The position numbers and the translations under genes were made by a program. This document shows, piece by piece, positions 22,126 through 35,093 of a stretch of 64,000 bases of DNA. Every line of letters begins with the position of its first letter. Position 1 is the first letter of the stretch. The notes under the pieces are model-generated. The model was not told the origin of the DNA and made no database searches. It was given only the letters and a program-made list of their open reading frames with translations. The stretch comes from Limanda limanda (taxonomy: Eukaryota > Chordata > Actinopteri > Pleuronectiformes > Pleuronectidae): assembly GCF_963576545.1 (NCBI RefSeq), contig NW_026870571.1, positions 34,379 to 98,378 of the forward strand, given 5' to 3'.

Positions 22126-24532
22126 TAGTGGGGGTAGAGCCTACTTGCAAGTCTCTCCGACCTTCACAAAAAAAGTTATTCAAGAATATCTCTTTCTCCT
22201 ATGTGCTTTCATCCCTAACCCTAACCCTAACCCTTCCGAAAGTCGGAGAAGCTCAAGGATGGTACCGATCGATGCGCGCTACCCCATTTAGTGGGGGTAG
22301 AGCCTACTTGCAAGTCTCTCCGACCTTCACAAAAAAAGTTATTCAAGAATATCTCCTCAGATTTGGGGGAATTTCGTCGGTCGACCTCTTCCGAAGGTCG
22401 TACAAGCTCGGGGATGGTACCAATCGATCCGCAGGACCCAAATTAGTCCAGATGCAACCACTTTCCAAGTCTCTCCGACCTTCACAAAAAAAGTTATTCA
22501 AGAATATCTCTTTCTCCTATGTGCTTTCATCCCTAACCCTAACCCTAACCCTTCCGAAAGTCGGAGAAGCTCAAGGATGGTACCGATCGATGCGCGCTAC
22601 CCCATTTAGTGGGGGTAGAGCCTACTTGCAAGTCTCTCCGACCTTCACAAAAAAAGTTATTCAAGAATATCTCTTTCTCCTATGTGCTTTCATCCCTAAC
22701 CCTAACCCTAACCCTTCCGAAAGTCGGAGAAGCTCAAGGATGGTACCGATCGATGCGCGCTACCCCATTTAGTGGGGGTAGAGCCTACTTGCAAGTCTCT
22801 CCGACCTTCACAAAAAAAGTTATTCAAGAATATCTCCTCAGATTTGGGGGAATTTCGTCGGTCGACCTCTTCCGAAGGTCGTACAAGCTCGGGGATGGTA
22901 CCAATCGATCCGCAGGACCCAAATTAGTCCAGATGCAACCACTTTCCAAGTCTCTCCGACCTTCACAAAAAAAGTTATTCAAGAATATCTCTTTCTCCTA
23001 TGTGCTTTCATCCCTAACCCTAACCCTTCCGAAAGTCGGAGAAGCTCAAGGATGGTACCGATCGATGCGCGCAACCCCATTTAGTGGGGGTAGAGCCTAC
23101 TTGCAAGTCTCTCCGACCTTCACAAAAAAAGTTATTCAAGAATATCTCTTTCTCCTATGTGCTTTCATCCCTAACCCTAACCCTAACCCTTCCGAAAGTC
23201 GGAGAAGCTCAAGGATGGTACCGATCGATGCGCGCTACCCCATTTAGTGGGGGTAGAGCCTACTTGCAAGTCTCTCCGACCTTCACAAAAAAAGTTATTC
23301 AAGAATATCTCTTTCTCCTATGTGCTTTCATCCCTAACCCTAACCCTAACCCTTCCGAAAGTCGGAGAAGCTCAAGGATGGTACCGATCGATGCGCGCTA
23401 CCCCATTTAGTGGGGGTAGAGCCTACTTGCAAGTCTCTCCGACCTTCAAAAAAAAAGTTATTCAAGAATATCTCTTTCTCCTATGTGCTTTCATCCCTAA
23501 CCCTAACCCTAACCCTTCCGAAAGTCGGAGAAGCTCAAGGATGGTACCGATCGATGCGCGCTACCCCATTTAGTGGGGGTAGAGCCTACTTGCAAGTCTC
23601 TCCGACCTTCACAAAAAAAGTTATTCAAGAATATCTCCTCAGATTTGGGGGAATTTCGTCGGTCGACCTCTTCCGAAGGTCGTACAAGCTCGGGGATGGT
23701 ACCAATCGATCCGCAGGACCCAAATTAGTCCAGATGCAACCACTTTCCAAGTCTCTCCGACCTTCACAAAAAAAGTTATTCAAGAATATCTCTTTCTCCT
23801 ATGTGCTTTCATCCCTAAGCCTAACCCTAACCCTTCCGAAAGTCGGAGAAGCTCAAGGATGGTACCGATCGATGCGCGCTACCCCATTTAGTGGGGGTAG
23901 AGCCTACTTGCAAGTCTCTCCGACCTTCACAAAAAACGTTATTCAAGAATATCTCTTTCTCCTATGTGCTTTCATCCCTAACCCTAACCCTAACCCTTCC
24001 GAAAGTCGGAGAAGCTCAAGGATGGTACCGATCGATGCGCGCTACCCCATTTAGTGGGGGTAGAGCCTACTTGCAAGTCTCTCCGACCTTCACAAAAAAA
24101 GTTATTCAAGAATATCTCCTCAGATTTGGGGGAATTTCGTCGGTCGACCTCTTCCGAAGGTCGTACAAGCTCGGGGATGGTACCAATCGATCCGCAGGAC
24201 CCAAATTAGTCCAGATGCAACCACTTTCCAAGTCTCTCCGACCTTCACAAAAAAAGTTATTCAAGAATATCTCTTTCTCCTATGTGCTTTCATCCCTAAC
24301 CCTAACCCTAACCCTTCCAAAAGTCGGAGAAGCTCAACGATGGTACCGATCGATGCGTGCTACCCCATTTAGTGGGGGTAGAGCCTACTTGCAAGTCTCT
24401 CCGACCTTCACAAAAAACGTTATTCAAGAATATCTCTTTCTCCTATGTGCTTTCATCCCTAACCCTAACCCTAACCCTTCCGAAAGTCGGAGAAGCTCAA
24501 GGATGGTACCGATCGATGCGCGCTACCCCATT
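22126..24532 (+). repeat. 2.4-2.57-kb higher-order repeat, copy 2 (2,407 bp)
   Basis: Order: A B A A B A157 A A A B A A B A A. Same markers: A-tract expansion near 23443 and CCCTAAGCC near 23818. Near the end it gains TTCCAAAAGTC at 24316 and CTCAACGATGG near 24335, both of which recur in copy 3 but not copy 1. Confidence 0.87.
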
Positions 24533-26939
24533 TAGTGGGGGTAGAGCCTACTTGCAAGTCTCTCCGACCTTCACAAAAAAAGTTATTCAAGAATATCTCT
24601 TTCTCCTATGTGCTTTCATCCCTAACCCTAACCCTAACCCTTCCGAAAGTCGGAGAAGCTCAAGGATGGTACCGATCGATGCGCGCTACCCCATTTAGTG
24701 GGGGTAGAGCCTACTTGCAAGTCTCTCCGACCTTCACAAAAAAAGTTATTCAAGAATATCTCCTCAGATTTGGGGGAATTTCGTCGGTCGACCTCTTCCG
24801 AAGGTCGTACAAGCTCGGGGATGGTACCAATCGATCCGCAGGACCCAAATTAGTCCAGATGCAACCACTTTCCAAGTCTCTCCGACCTTCACAAAAAAAG
24901 TTATTCAAGAATATCTCTTTCTCCTATGTGCTTTCATCCCTAACCCTAACCCTAACCCTTCCGAAAGTCGGAGAAGCTCAAGGATGGTACCGATCGATGC
25001 GCGCTACCCCATTTAGTGGGGGTAGAGCCTACTTGCAAGTCTCTCCGACCTTCACAAAAAAAGTTATTCAAGAATATCTCTTTCTCCTATGTGCTTTCAT
25101 CCCTAACCCTAACCCTAACCCTTCCGAAAGTCGGAGAAGCTCAAGGATGGTACCGATCGATGCGCGCTACCCCATTTAGTGGGGGTAGAGCCTACTTGCA
25201 AGTCTCTCCGACCTTCACAAAAAAAGTTATTCAAGAATATCTCCTCAGATTTGGGGGAATTTCGTCGGTCGACCTCTTCCGAAGGTCGTACAAGCTCGGG
25301 GATGGTACCAATCGATCCGCAGGACCCAAATTAGTCCAGATGCAACCACTTTCCAAGTCTCTCCGACCTTCACAAAAAAAGTTATTCAAGAATATCTCTT
25401 TCTCCTATGTGCTTTCATCCCTAACCCTAACCCTTCCGAAAGTCGGAGAAGCTCAAGGATGGTACCGATCGATGCGCGCAACCCCATTTAGTGGGGGTAG
25501 AGCCTACTTGCAAGTCTCTCCGACCTTCACAAAAAAAGTTATTCAAGAATATCTCTTTCTCCTATGTGCTTTCATCCCTAACCCTAACCCTAACCCTTCC
25601 GAAAGTCGGAGAAGCTCAAGGATGGTACCGATCGATGCGCGCTACCCCATTTAGTGGGGGTAGAGCCTACTTGCAAGTCTCTCCGACCTTCACAAAAAAA
25701 GTTATTCAAGAATATCTCTTTCTCCTATGTGCTTTCATCCCTAACCCTAACCCTAACCCTTCCGAAAGTCGGAGAAGCTCAAGGATGGTACCGATCGATG
25801 TGCGCTACCCCATTTAGTGGGGGTAGAGCCTACTTGCAAGTCTCTCCGACCTTCAAAAAAAAAGTTATTCAAGAATATCTCTTTCTCCTATGTGCTTTCA
25901 TCCCTAACCCTAACCCTAACCCTTCCGAAAGTCGGAGAAGCTCAAGGATGGTACCGATCGATGCGCGCTACCCCATTTAGTGGGGGTAGAGCCTACTTGC
26001 AAGTCTCTCCGACCTTCACAAAAAAAGTTATTCAAGAATATCTCCTCAGATTTGGGGGAATTTCGTCGGTCGACCTCTTCCGAAGGTCGTACAAGCTCGG
26101 GGATGGTACCAATCGATCCGCAGGACCCAAATTAGTCCAGATGCAACCACTTTCCAAGTCTCTCCGACCTTCACAAAAAAAGTTATTCAAGAATATCTCT
26201 TTCTCCTATGTGCTTTCATCCCTAAGCCTAACCCTAACCCTTCCGAAAGTCGGAGAAGCTCAAGGATGGTACCGATCGATGCGCGCTACCCCATTTAGTG
26301 GGGGTAGAGCCTACTTGCAAGTCTCTCCGACCTTCACAAAAAACGTTATTCAAGAATATCTCTTTCTCCTATGTGCTTTCATCCCTAACCCTAACCCTAA
26401 CCCTTCCGAAAGTCGGAGAAGCTCAAGGATGGTACCGATCGATGCGCGCTACCCCATTTAGTGGGGGTAGAGCCTACTTGCAAGTCTCTCCGACCTTCAC
26501 AAAAAAAGTTATTCAAGAATATCTCCTCAGATTTGGGGGAATTTCGTCGGTCGACCTCTTCCGAAGGTCGTACAAGCTCGGGGATGGTACCAATCGATCC
26601 GCAGGACCCAAATTAGTCCAGATGCAACCACTTTCCAAGTCTCTCCGACCTTCACAAAAAAAGTTATTCAAGAATATCTCTTTCTCCTATGTGCTTTCAT
26701 CCCTAACCCTAACCCTAACCCTTCCAAAAGTCGGAGAAGCTCAACGATGGTACCGATCGATGCGTGCTACCCCATTTAGTGGGGGTAGAGCCTACTTGCA
26801 AGTCTCTCCGACCTTCACAAAAAACGTTATTCAAGAATATCTCTTTCTCCTATGTGCTTTCATCCCTAACCCTAACCCTAACCCTTCCGAAAGTCGGAGA
26901 AGCTCAAGGATGGTACCGATCGATGCGCGCTACCCCATT
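24533..26939 (+). repeat. 2.4-2.57-kb higher-order repeat, copy 3 (2,407 bp)
   Basis: Same length and monomer order as copy 2. A-tract expansion near 25852, CCCTAAGCC near 26225, TTCCAAAAGTC near 26723 and CTCAACGATGG near 26742 all lie 2,407 bp after their partners. A private change is GATGTGCGC near 25799. Copies 2 and 3 share more markers with each other than with copy 1, so they are the most recent pair. Confidence 0.87.
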
Positions 26940-27420
26940 TAGTGGGGGTAGAGCCTACTTGCAAGTCTCTCCGACCTTCACAAAAAAAGTTATTCAAGAA
27001 TATCTCCTCAGATTTGGGGGAATTTCGTCGGTCGACCTCTTCCGAAGGTCGTACAAGCTCGCGGATGGTACCAATCGATCCGCAGGACCCAAATTAGTCC
27101 AGATGCAACCACTTTCCAAGTCTCTCCGACCTTCACAAAAAAAGTTATTCAAGAATATCTCTTTCTCCTATGTGCTTTCATCCCTAACCCTAACCCTAAC
27201 CCTTCCGAAAGTCGGAGAAGCTCAAGGATGGTACCGATCGATGCGCGCTACCCCATTTAGTGGGGGTAGAGCCTACTTGCAAGTCTCTCCGACCTTCACA
27301 AAAAAAGTTATTCAAGAATATCTCTTTCTCCTATGTGCTTTCATCCCTAACCCTAACCCTAACCCTTCCGAAAGTCGGAGAAGCTCAAGGATGGTACCGA
27401 TCGATGCGCGCTACCCCATT
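26777..27420 (+). repeat. Four-monomer block with GCTCGCGGATGG, copy 1 (offset 1,926 bp)
   Basis: The B unit has GCTCGCGGATGG (C at 27062) instead of GCTCGGGGATGG. The only other occurrence is at 28988, 1,926 bp downstream. The preceding A in both places has AAAAAACGTT. The region between holds B units with GATCTGCAGG and one with GTCGTTCGACC (27673-27683), which destroys the SalI site normally found in B. Confidence 0.8.
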
Positions 27421-28702
27421 TAGTGGGGGTAGAGCCTACTTGCAAGTCTCTCCGACCTTCACAAAAAAAGTTATTCAAGAATATCTCTTTCTCCTATGTG
27501 CTTTCATCCCTAACCCTAACCCTAACCCTTCCGAAAGTCGGAGAAGCTCAAGGATGGTACCGATCGATGCGCGCTACCCCATTTAGTGGGGGTAGAGCCT
27601 ACTTGCAAGTCTCTCCGACCTTCACAAAAAAAGTTATTCAAGAATATCTCCTCAGATTTGGGGGAATTTCGTCGTTCGACCTCTTCCGAAGGTCGTACAA
27701 GCTCGGGGATGGTACCAATCGATCTGCAGGACCCAAATTAGTCCAGATGCAACCACTTTCCAAGTCTCTCCGACCTTCACAAAAAAAGTTATTCAAGAAT
27801 ATCTCTTTCTCCTATGTGCTTTCATCCCTAACCCTAACCCTAACCCTTCCGAAAGTCGGAGAAGCTCAAGGATGGTACCGATCGATGCGCGCTACCCCAT
27901 TTAGTGGGGGTAGAGCCTACTTGCAAGTCTCTCCGACCTTCACAAAAAAAGTTATTCAAGAATATCTCTTTCTCCTATGTGCTTTCATCCCTAACCCTAA
28001 CCCTAACCCTTCCGAAAGTCGGAGAAGCTCAAGGATGGTACCGATCGATGCGCGCTACCCCATTTAGTGGGGGTAGAGCCTACTTGCAAGTCTCTCCGAC
28101 CTTCACAAAAAAAGTTATTCAAGAATATCTCTTTCTCCTATGTGCTTTCATCCCTAACCCTAACCCTAACCCTTCCGAAAGTCGGAGAAGCTCAAGGATG
28201 GTACCGATCGATGCGCGCTACCCCATTTAGTGGGGGTAGAGCCTACTTGCAAGTCTCTCCGACCTTCACAAAAAAAGTTATTCAAGAATATCTCCTCAGA
28301 TTTGGGGGAATTTCGTCGGTCGACCTCTTCCGAAGGTCGTACAAGCTCGGGGATGGTACCAATCGATCCGCAGGACCCAAATTAGTCCAGATGCAACCAC
28401 TTTCCAAGTCTCTCCGACCTTCACAAAAAAAGCTATTCAAGAATATCTCTTTCTCCTATGTGCTTTCATCCCTAACCCTAACCCTTCCGAAAGTCGGAGA
28501 AGCTCAAGGATGGTACCGATCGATGCGCGCTACCCCATTTAGTGGGGGTAGAGCCTACTTGCAAGTCTCTCCGACCTTCACAAAAAACGTTATTCAAGAA
28601 TATCTCTTTCTCCTATGTGCTTTCATCCCTAACCCTAACCCTAACCCTTCCGAAAGTCGGAGAAGCTCAAGGATGGTACCGATCGATGCGCGCTACCCCA
28701 TT

Positions 28703-29183
28703 TAGTGGGGGTAGAGCCTACTTGCAAGTCTCTCCGACCTTCACAAAAAACGTTATTCAAGAATATCTCTTTCTCCTATGTGCTTTCATCCCTAACCCTA
28801 ACCCTAACCCTTCCGAAAGTCGGAGAAGCTCAAGGATGGTACCGATCGATGCGCGCTACCCCATTTAGTGGGGGTAGAGCCTACTTGCAAGTCTCTCCGA
28901 CCTTCACAAAAAAAGTTATTCAAGAATATCTCCTCAGATTTGGGGGAATTTCGTCGGTCGACCTCTTCCGAAGGTCGTACAAGCTCGCGGATGGTACCAA
29001 TCGATCCGCAGGACCCAAATTAGTCCAGATGCAACCACTTTCCAAGTCTCTCCGACCTTCACAAAAAAAGTTATTCAAGAATATCTCTTTCTCCTATGTG
29101 CTTTCATCCCTAACCCTAACCCTAACCCTTCCGAAAGTCGGAGAAGCTCAAGGATGGTACCGATCGATGCGCGCTACCCCATT
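28703..29183 (+). repeat. GCTCGCGGATGG block, copy 2
   Basis: Partner of 26777-27420, carrying the rare C at 28988 and AAAAAACGTT in the preceding A. It then runs directly into another B after a single A (29184), one of four places in the window where two B monomers are only 318 bp apart. Confidence 0.8.
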
Positions 29184-30952
29184 TAGTGGGGGTAGAGCCT
29201 ACTTGCAAGTCTCTCCGACCTTCACAAAAAAAGTTATTCAAGAATATCTCCTCAGATTTGGGGGAATTTCGTCGGTCGACCTCTTCCGAAGGTCGTACAA
29301 GCTCGGGGATGGTACCAATCGATCTGCAGGACCCAAATTAGTCCAGATGCAACCACTTTCCAAGTCTCTCCGACCTTCACAAAAAAAGTTATTCAAGAAT
29401 ATCTCTTTCTCCTATGTGCTTTCATCCCTAACCCTAACCCTAACCCTTCCGAAAGTCGGAGAAGCTCAAGGATGGTACCGATCGATGCGCGCTACCCCAT
29501 TTAGTGGGGGTAGAGCCTACTTGCAAGTCTCTCCGACCTTCACAAAAAAAGTTATTCAAGAATATCTCTTTCTCCTATGTGCTTTCATCCCTAACCCTAA
29601 CCCTAACCCTTCCGAAAGTCGGAGAAGCTCAAGGATGGTACCGATCGATGCGCGCTACCCCATTTAGTGGGGGTAGAGCCTACTTGCAAGTCTCTCCGAC
29701 CTTCACAAAAAAAGTTATTCAAGAATATCTCTTTCTCCTATGTGCTTTCATCCCTAACCCTAACCCTAACCCTTCCGAAAGTCGGAGAAGCTCAAGGATG
29801 GTACCGATCGATGCGCGCTACCCCATTTAGTGGGGGTAGAGCCTACTTGCAAGTCTCTCCGACCTTCACAAAAAAAGTTATTCAAGAATATCTCCTCAGA
29901 TTTGGGGGAATTTCGTCGGTCGACCTCTTCCGAAGGTCGTACAAGCTCGGGGATGGTACCAATCGATCCGCAGGACCCAAATTAGTCCAGATGCAACCAC
30001 TTTCCAAGTCTCTCCGACCTTCACAAAAAAAGTTATTCAAGAATATCTCTTTCTCCTATGTGCTTTCATCCCTAACCCTAACCCTAACCCTTCCGAAAGT
30101 CGGAGAAGCTCAAGGATGGTACCGATCGATGCGCGCTACCCCATTTAGTGGGGGTAGAGCCTACTTGCAAGTCTCTCCGACCTTCACAAAAAAAGTTATT
30201 CAAGAATATCTCTTTCTCCTATGTGCTTTCATCCCTAACCCTAACCCTAACCCTTCCGAAAGTCGGAGAAGCTCAAGGATGGTACCGATCGATGCGCGCT
30301 ACCCCATTTAGTGGGGGTAGAGCCTACTTGCAAGTCTCTCCGACCTTCACAAAAAAAGTTATTCAAGAATATCTCTTTCTCCTATGTGCTTTCATCCCTA
30401 ACCCTAACCCTAACCCTTCCGAAAGTCGGAGAAGCTCAAGGATGGTACCGATCGATGCGCGCTACCCCATTTAGTGGGGGTAGAGCCTACTTGCAAGTCT
30501 CTCCGACCTTCACAAAAAAAGTTATTCAAGAATATCTCCTCAGATTTGGGGGAATTTCGTCGGTCGACCTCTTCCGAAGGTCGTACAAGCTCGGGGATGG
30601 TACCAATCAATCCGCAGGACCCAAATTAGTCCAGATGCAACCACTTTCCAAGTCTCTCCGACCTTCACAAAAAAAGTTATTCAAGAATATCTCTTTCTCC
30701 TATGTGCTTTCATCCCTAACCCTAACCCTAACCCTTCCGAAAGTCGGAGAAGCTCAAGGATGGTACCGATCGATGCGCGCAACCCCATTTAGTGGGGGTA
30801 GAGCCTACTTGCAAGTCTCTCCGACCTTCACAAAAAAAGTTATTCAAGAATATCTCTTTCTCCTATGTGCTTTCATCCCTAACCCTAACCCTAACCCTTC
30901 CGAAAGTCGGAGAAGCTCAAGGATGGTACCGATCGATGCGCGCTACCCCATT

Positions 30953-32566
30953 TAGTGGGGGTAGAGCCTACTTGCAAGTCTCTCCGACCTTCACAAAAAA
31001 AGTTATTCAAGAATATCTCTTTCTCCTATGTGCTTTCATCCCTAACCCTAACCCTAACCCTTCCGAAAGTCGGAGAAGCTCAAGGATGGTACCGATCGAT
31101 GCGCGCTACCCCATTTAGTGGGGGTAGAGCCTACTTGCAAGTCTGTCCGACCTTCAAAAAAAAAGTTATTCAAGAATATCTCTTTCTCCTATGTGCTTTC
31201 ATCCCTAACCCTAACCCTAACCCTTCCGAAAGTCGGAGAAGCTCAAGGATGGTAACGATCGATGCGCGCTACCCCATTTAGTGGGGGTAGAGCCTACTTG
31301 CAAGTCTCTCCGACCTTCACAAAAAAAGTTATTCAAGAATATCTCTTTCTCCTATGTGCTTTCATCCCTAACCCTAACCCTAACCCTTCCGAAAGTCGGA
31401 GAAGCTCAAGGATGGTACCGATCGATGCGCGCTACCCCATTTAGTGGGGGTAGAGCCTACTTGCAAGTCTCTCCGACCTTCACAAAAAACGTTATTCAAG
31501 AATATCTCTTTCTCCTATGTGCTTTCATCCCTAACCCTAACCCTAACCCTTCCGAAAGTCGGAGAAGCTCAAGGATGGTACCGATCGATGCGCGCTACCC
31601 CATTTAGTGGGGGTAGAGCCTACTTGCAAGTCTCTCCGACCTTCAAAAAAAAAGTTATTCAAGAATATCTCCTCAGATTTGGGGGAATTTCGTCGGTCGA
31701 CCTCTTCCGAAGGTCGTACAAGCTCGGGGATGGTACCAATCGATCCGCAGGACCCAAATTAGTCCAGATGCAACCACTTTCCAAGTCTCTCCGACCTTCA
31801 CAAAAAAAGTTATTCAAGAATATCTCTTTCTCCTATGTGCTTTCATCCCTAACCCTAACCCTAACCCTTCCGAAAGTCGGAGAAGCTCAAGGATGGTACC
31901 GATCGATGCGCGCAACCCCATTTAGTGGGAGTAGAGCCTACTTGCAAGTCTCTCCGACCTTCACAAAAAAAGTTATTCAAGAATATCTCTTTCTCCTATG
32001 TGCTTTCATCCCTAACCCTAACCCTAACCCTTCCGAAAGTCGGAGAAGCTCAAGGATGGTACCGATCGATGCGCGCTACCCCATTTAGTGGGGGTAGAGC
32101 CTACTTGCAAGTCTCTCCGACCTTCACAAAAAAAGTTATTCAAGAATATCTCCTCAGATTTGGGGGAATTTCGTCGGTCGACCTCTTCCGAAGGTCGTAC
32201 AAGCTCGGGGATGGTACCAATCGATCCGCAGGACCCAAATTAGTCCAGATGCAACCACTTTCCAAGTCTCTCCGACCTTCACAAAAAAAGTTATTCAAGA
32301 ATATCTCTTTCTCCTATGTGCTTTCATCCCTAACCCTAACCCTAACCCTTCCGAAAGTCGGAGAAGCTCAAGGATGGTACCGATCGATGCGCGCAACCCC
32401 ATTTAGTGGGAGTAGAGCCTACTTGCAAGTCTCTCCGACCTTCACAAAAAAAGTTATTCAAGAATATCTCTTTCTCCTATGTGCTTTCATCCCTAACCCT
32501 AACCCTAACCCTTCCGAAAGTCGGAGAAGCTCAAGGATGGTACCGATCGATGCGCGCTACCCCATT
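30953..32566 (+). repeat. 1,614-bp tandem duplication, copy 1
   Basis: Ten monomers: A A A A B A A B A A (8x163 plus 2x155). Markers: GTCTGTCCGACC with an expanded A-tract (31141-31164), GGTAACGATCG (near 31253), AAAAAACG (near 31484), a B with expanded A-tract (near 31643) and GTGGGAGTAG in an A head (near 31926). GTGGGAGTAG recurs 481 bp later near 32407, so the last three monomers are themselves a repeat. Confidence 0.88.
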
Positions 32567-33699
32567 TAGTGGGGGTAGAGCCTACTTGCAAGTCTCTCCG
32601 ACCTTCACAAAAAAAGTTATTCAAGAATATCTCTTTCTCCTATGTGCTTTCATCCCTAACCCTAACCCTAACCCTTCCGAAAGTCGGAGAAGCTCAAGGA
32701 TGGTACCGATCGATGCGCGCTACCCCATTTAGTGGGGGTAGAGCCTACTTGCAAGTCTGTCCGACCTTCAAAAAAAAAGTTATTCAAGAATATCTCTTTC
32801 TCCTATGTGCTTTCATCCCTAACCCTAACCCTAACCCTTCCGAAAGTCGGAGAAGCTCAAGGATGGTAACGATCGATGCGCGCTACCCCATTTAGTGGGG
32901 GTAGAGCCTACTTGCAAGTCTCTCCGACCTTCACAAAAAAAGTTATTCAAGAATATCTCTTTCTCCTATGTGCTTTCATCCCTAACCCTAACCCTAACCC
33001 TTCCGAAAGTCGGAGAAGCTCAAGGATGGTACCGATCGATGCGCGCTACCCCATTTAGTGGGGGTAGAGCCTACTTGCAAGTCTCTCCGACCTTCACAAA
33101 AAACGTTATTCAAGAATATCTCTTTCTCCTATGTGCTTTCATCCCTAACCCTAACCCTAACCCTTCCGAAAGTCGGAGAAGCTCAAGGATGGTACCGATC
33201 GATGCGCGCTACCCCATTTAGTGGGGGTAGAGCCTACTTGCAAGTCTCTCCGACCTTCAAAAAAAAAGTTATTCAAGAATATCTCCTCAGATTTGGGGGA
33301 ATTTCGTCGGTCGACCTCTTCCGAAGGTCGTACAAGCTCGGGGATGGTACCAATCGATCCGCAGGACCCAAATTAGTCCAGATGCAACCACTTTCCAAGT
33401 CTCTCCGACCTTCACAAAAAAAGTTATTCAAGAATATCTCTTTCTCCTATGTGCTTTCATCCCTAACCCTAACCCTAACCCTTCCGAAAGTCGGAGAAGC
33501 TCAAGGATGGTACCGATCGATGCGCGCAACCCCATTTAGTGGGAGTAGAGCCTACTTGCAAGTCTCTCCGACCTTCACAAAAAAAGTTATTCAAGAATAT
33601 CTCTTTCTCCTATGTGCTTTCATCCCTAACCCTAACCCTAACCCTTCCGAAAGTCGGAGAAGCTCAAGGATGGTACCGATCGATGCGCGCTACCCCATT
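32567..33699 (+). repeat. 1,614-bp tandem duplication, copy 2 (partial)
   Basis: All copy-1 markers recur 1,614 bp on: GTCTGTCCGACC near 32755, GGTAACGATCG near 32867, AAAAAACG near 33098, expanded A-tract in the B near 33257, GTGGGAGTAG near 33540. Homology ends at 33700, where this copy has a telomere-contracted A instead of a B. Confidence 0.88.
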
Positions 33700-33856
33700 T
33701 AGTGGGGGTAGAGCCTACTTGCAAGTCTCTCCGACCTTCACAAAAAAAGTTATTCAAGAATATCTCTTTCTCCTATGTGCTTTCATCCCTAACCCTAACC
33801 CTTCCGAAAGTCGGAGAAGCTCAAGGATGGTACCGATCGATGCGCGCTACCCCATT

Positions 33857-34337
33857 TAGTGGGGGTAGAGCCTACTTGCAAGTCTCTCCGACCTTCACAA
33901 AAAACGTTATTCAAGAATATCTCTTTCTCCTATGTGCTTTCATCCCTAACCCTAACCCTAACCCTTCCGAAAGTCGGAGAAGCTCAAGGATGGTACCGAT
34001 CGATGCGCGCTACCCCATTTAGTGGGGGTAGAGCCTACTTGCAAGTCTCTCCGACCTTCAAAAAAAAAGTTATTCAAGAATATCTCCTCAGATTTGGGGG
34101 AATTTCGTCGGTCGACCTCTTCCGAAGGTCGTACAAGCTCGGGGATGGTACCAATCGATCCGCAGGACCCAAATTAGTCCAGATGCAACCACTTTCCAAG
34201 TCTCTCCGACCTTCACAAAAAAAGTTATTCAAGAATATCTCTTTCTCCTATGTGCTTTCATCCCTAACCCTAACCCTAACCCTTCCGAAAGTCGGAGAAG
34301 CTCAAGGATGGTACCGATCGATGCGTGCAACCCCATT
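33857..34337 (+). repeat. A-B-A block, third copy (801 bp after 33056)
   Basis: AAAAAACG A monomer, B with expanded A-tract (near 34058), then A with GTGGGAGTAG following near 34341. The same trio stands at 31442 and 33056. The step from 33056 to 33857 is 801 bp, again a whole number of monomers. The copy of GTGGGAGTAG here is preceded by GCGTGCAACC, a private CpG change near 34325. Confidence 0.8.
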
Positions 34338-35088
34338 TAGTGGGAGTAGAGCCTACTTGCAAGTCTCTCCGACCTTCACAAAAAAAGTTATTCAAGAATA
34401 TCTCTTTCTCCTATGTGCTTTCATCCCTAACCCTAACCCTAACCCTTCCGAAAGTCGGAGAAGCTCAAGGATGGTACCGATCGATGCGCGCTACCCCATT
34501 TAGTGGGGGTAGAGCCTACTTGCAAGTCTCTCCGACCTTCACAAAAAAAGTTATTCAAGAATATCTCTTTCTCCTATGTGCTTTCATCCCTAACCCTAAC
34601 CCTAACCCTTCCGAAAGTCGGAGAAGCTCAAGGATGGTACCGATCGATGCGCGCTACCCCATTTAGTGGGGGTAGAGCCTACTTGCAAGTCTCTCCGACC
34701 TTCACAAAAAAAGTTATTCAAGAATATCTCCTCAGATTTGGGGGAATTTCGTCGGTCGACCTCTTCCGAAGGTCGTACAAGCTCGGGGATGGTACCAATC
34801 GATCTGCAGGACCCAAATTAGTCCAGATGCAACCACTTTCCAAGTCTCTCCGACCTTCACAAAAAAAGTTATTCAAGAATATCTCTTTCTCCTATGTGCT
34901 TTCATCCCTAACCCTAACCCTAACCCTTCCGAAAGTCGGAGAAGCTCAAGGATGGTACCGATCGATGCGCGCAACCCCATTTAGTGGGGGTAGAGCCTAC
35001 TTGCAAGTCTCTCCGACCTTCACAAAAAAAGTTATTCAAGAATATCTCTTTCTCCTATGTGCTTTCATCCCTAACCCTAACCCTAACC

Positions 35089-35093
35089 CTTTC
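35089..35093 (+). repeat. Single-base insertion (164-bp A monomer)
   Basis: CCCTTTCCG replaces CCCTTCCG immediately after the telomeric block. This extra T shifts reading frame and is the only reason a 429-codon open frame (34503-35792) exists. It is the only 164-bp monomer in the window. Confidence 0.88.

Noticed and set aside
30410..30610. 66-codon minus-strand frames (30410-30610, 37016-37216, 37659-37859, 40712-40912, 43777-43977, 46033-46233, 48611-48811, 51358-51558, 53942-54142)
   Set aside because: Each appears only because AATCGATCC became AATCAATCC in a B monomer, creating a TTG start. They mark a B allele, not a gene.
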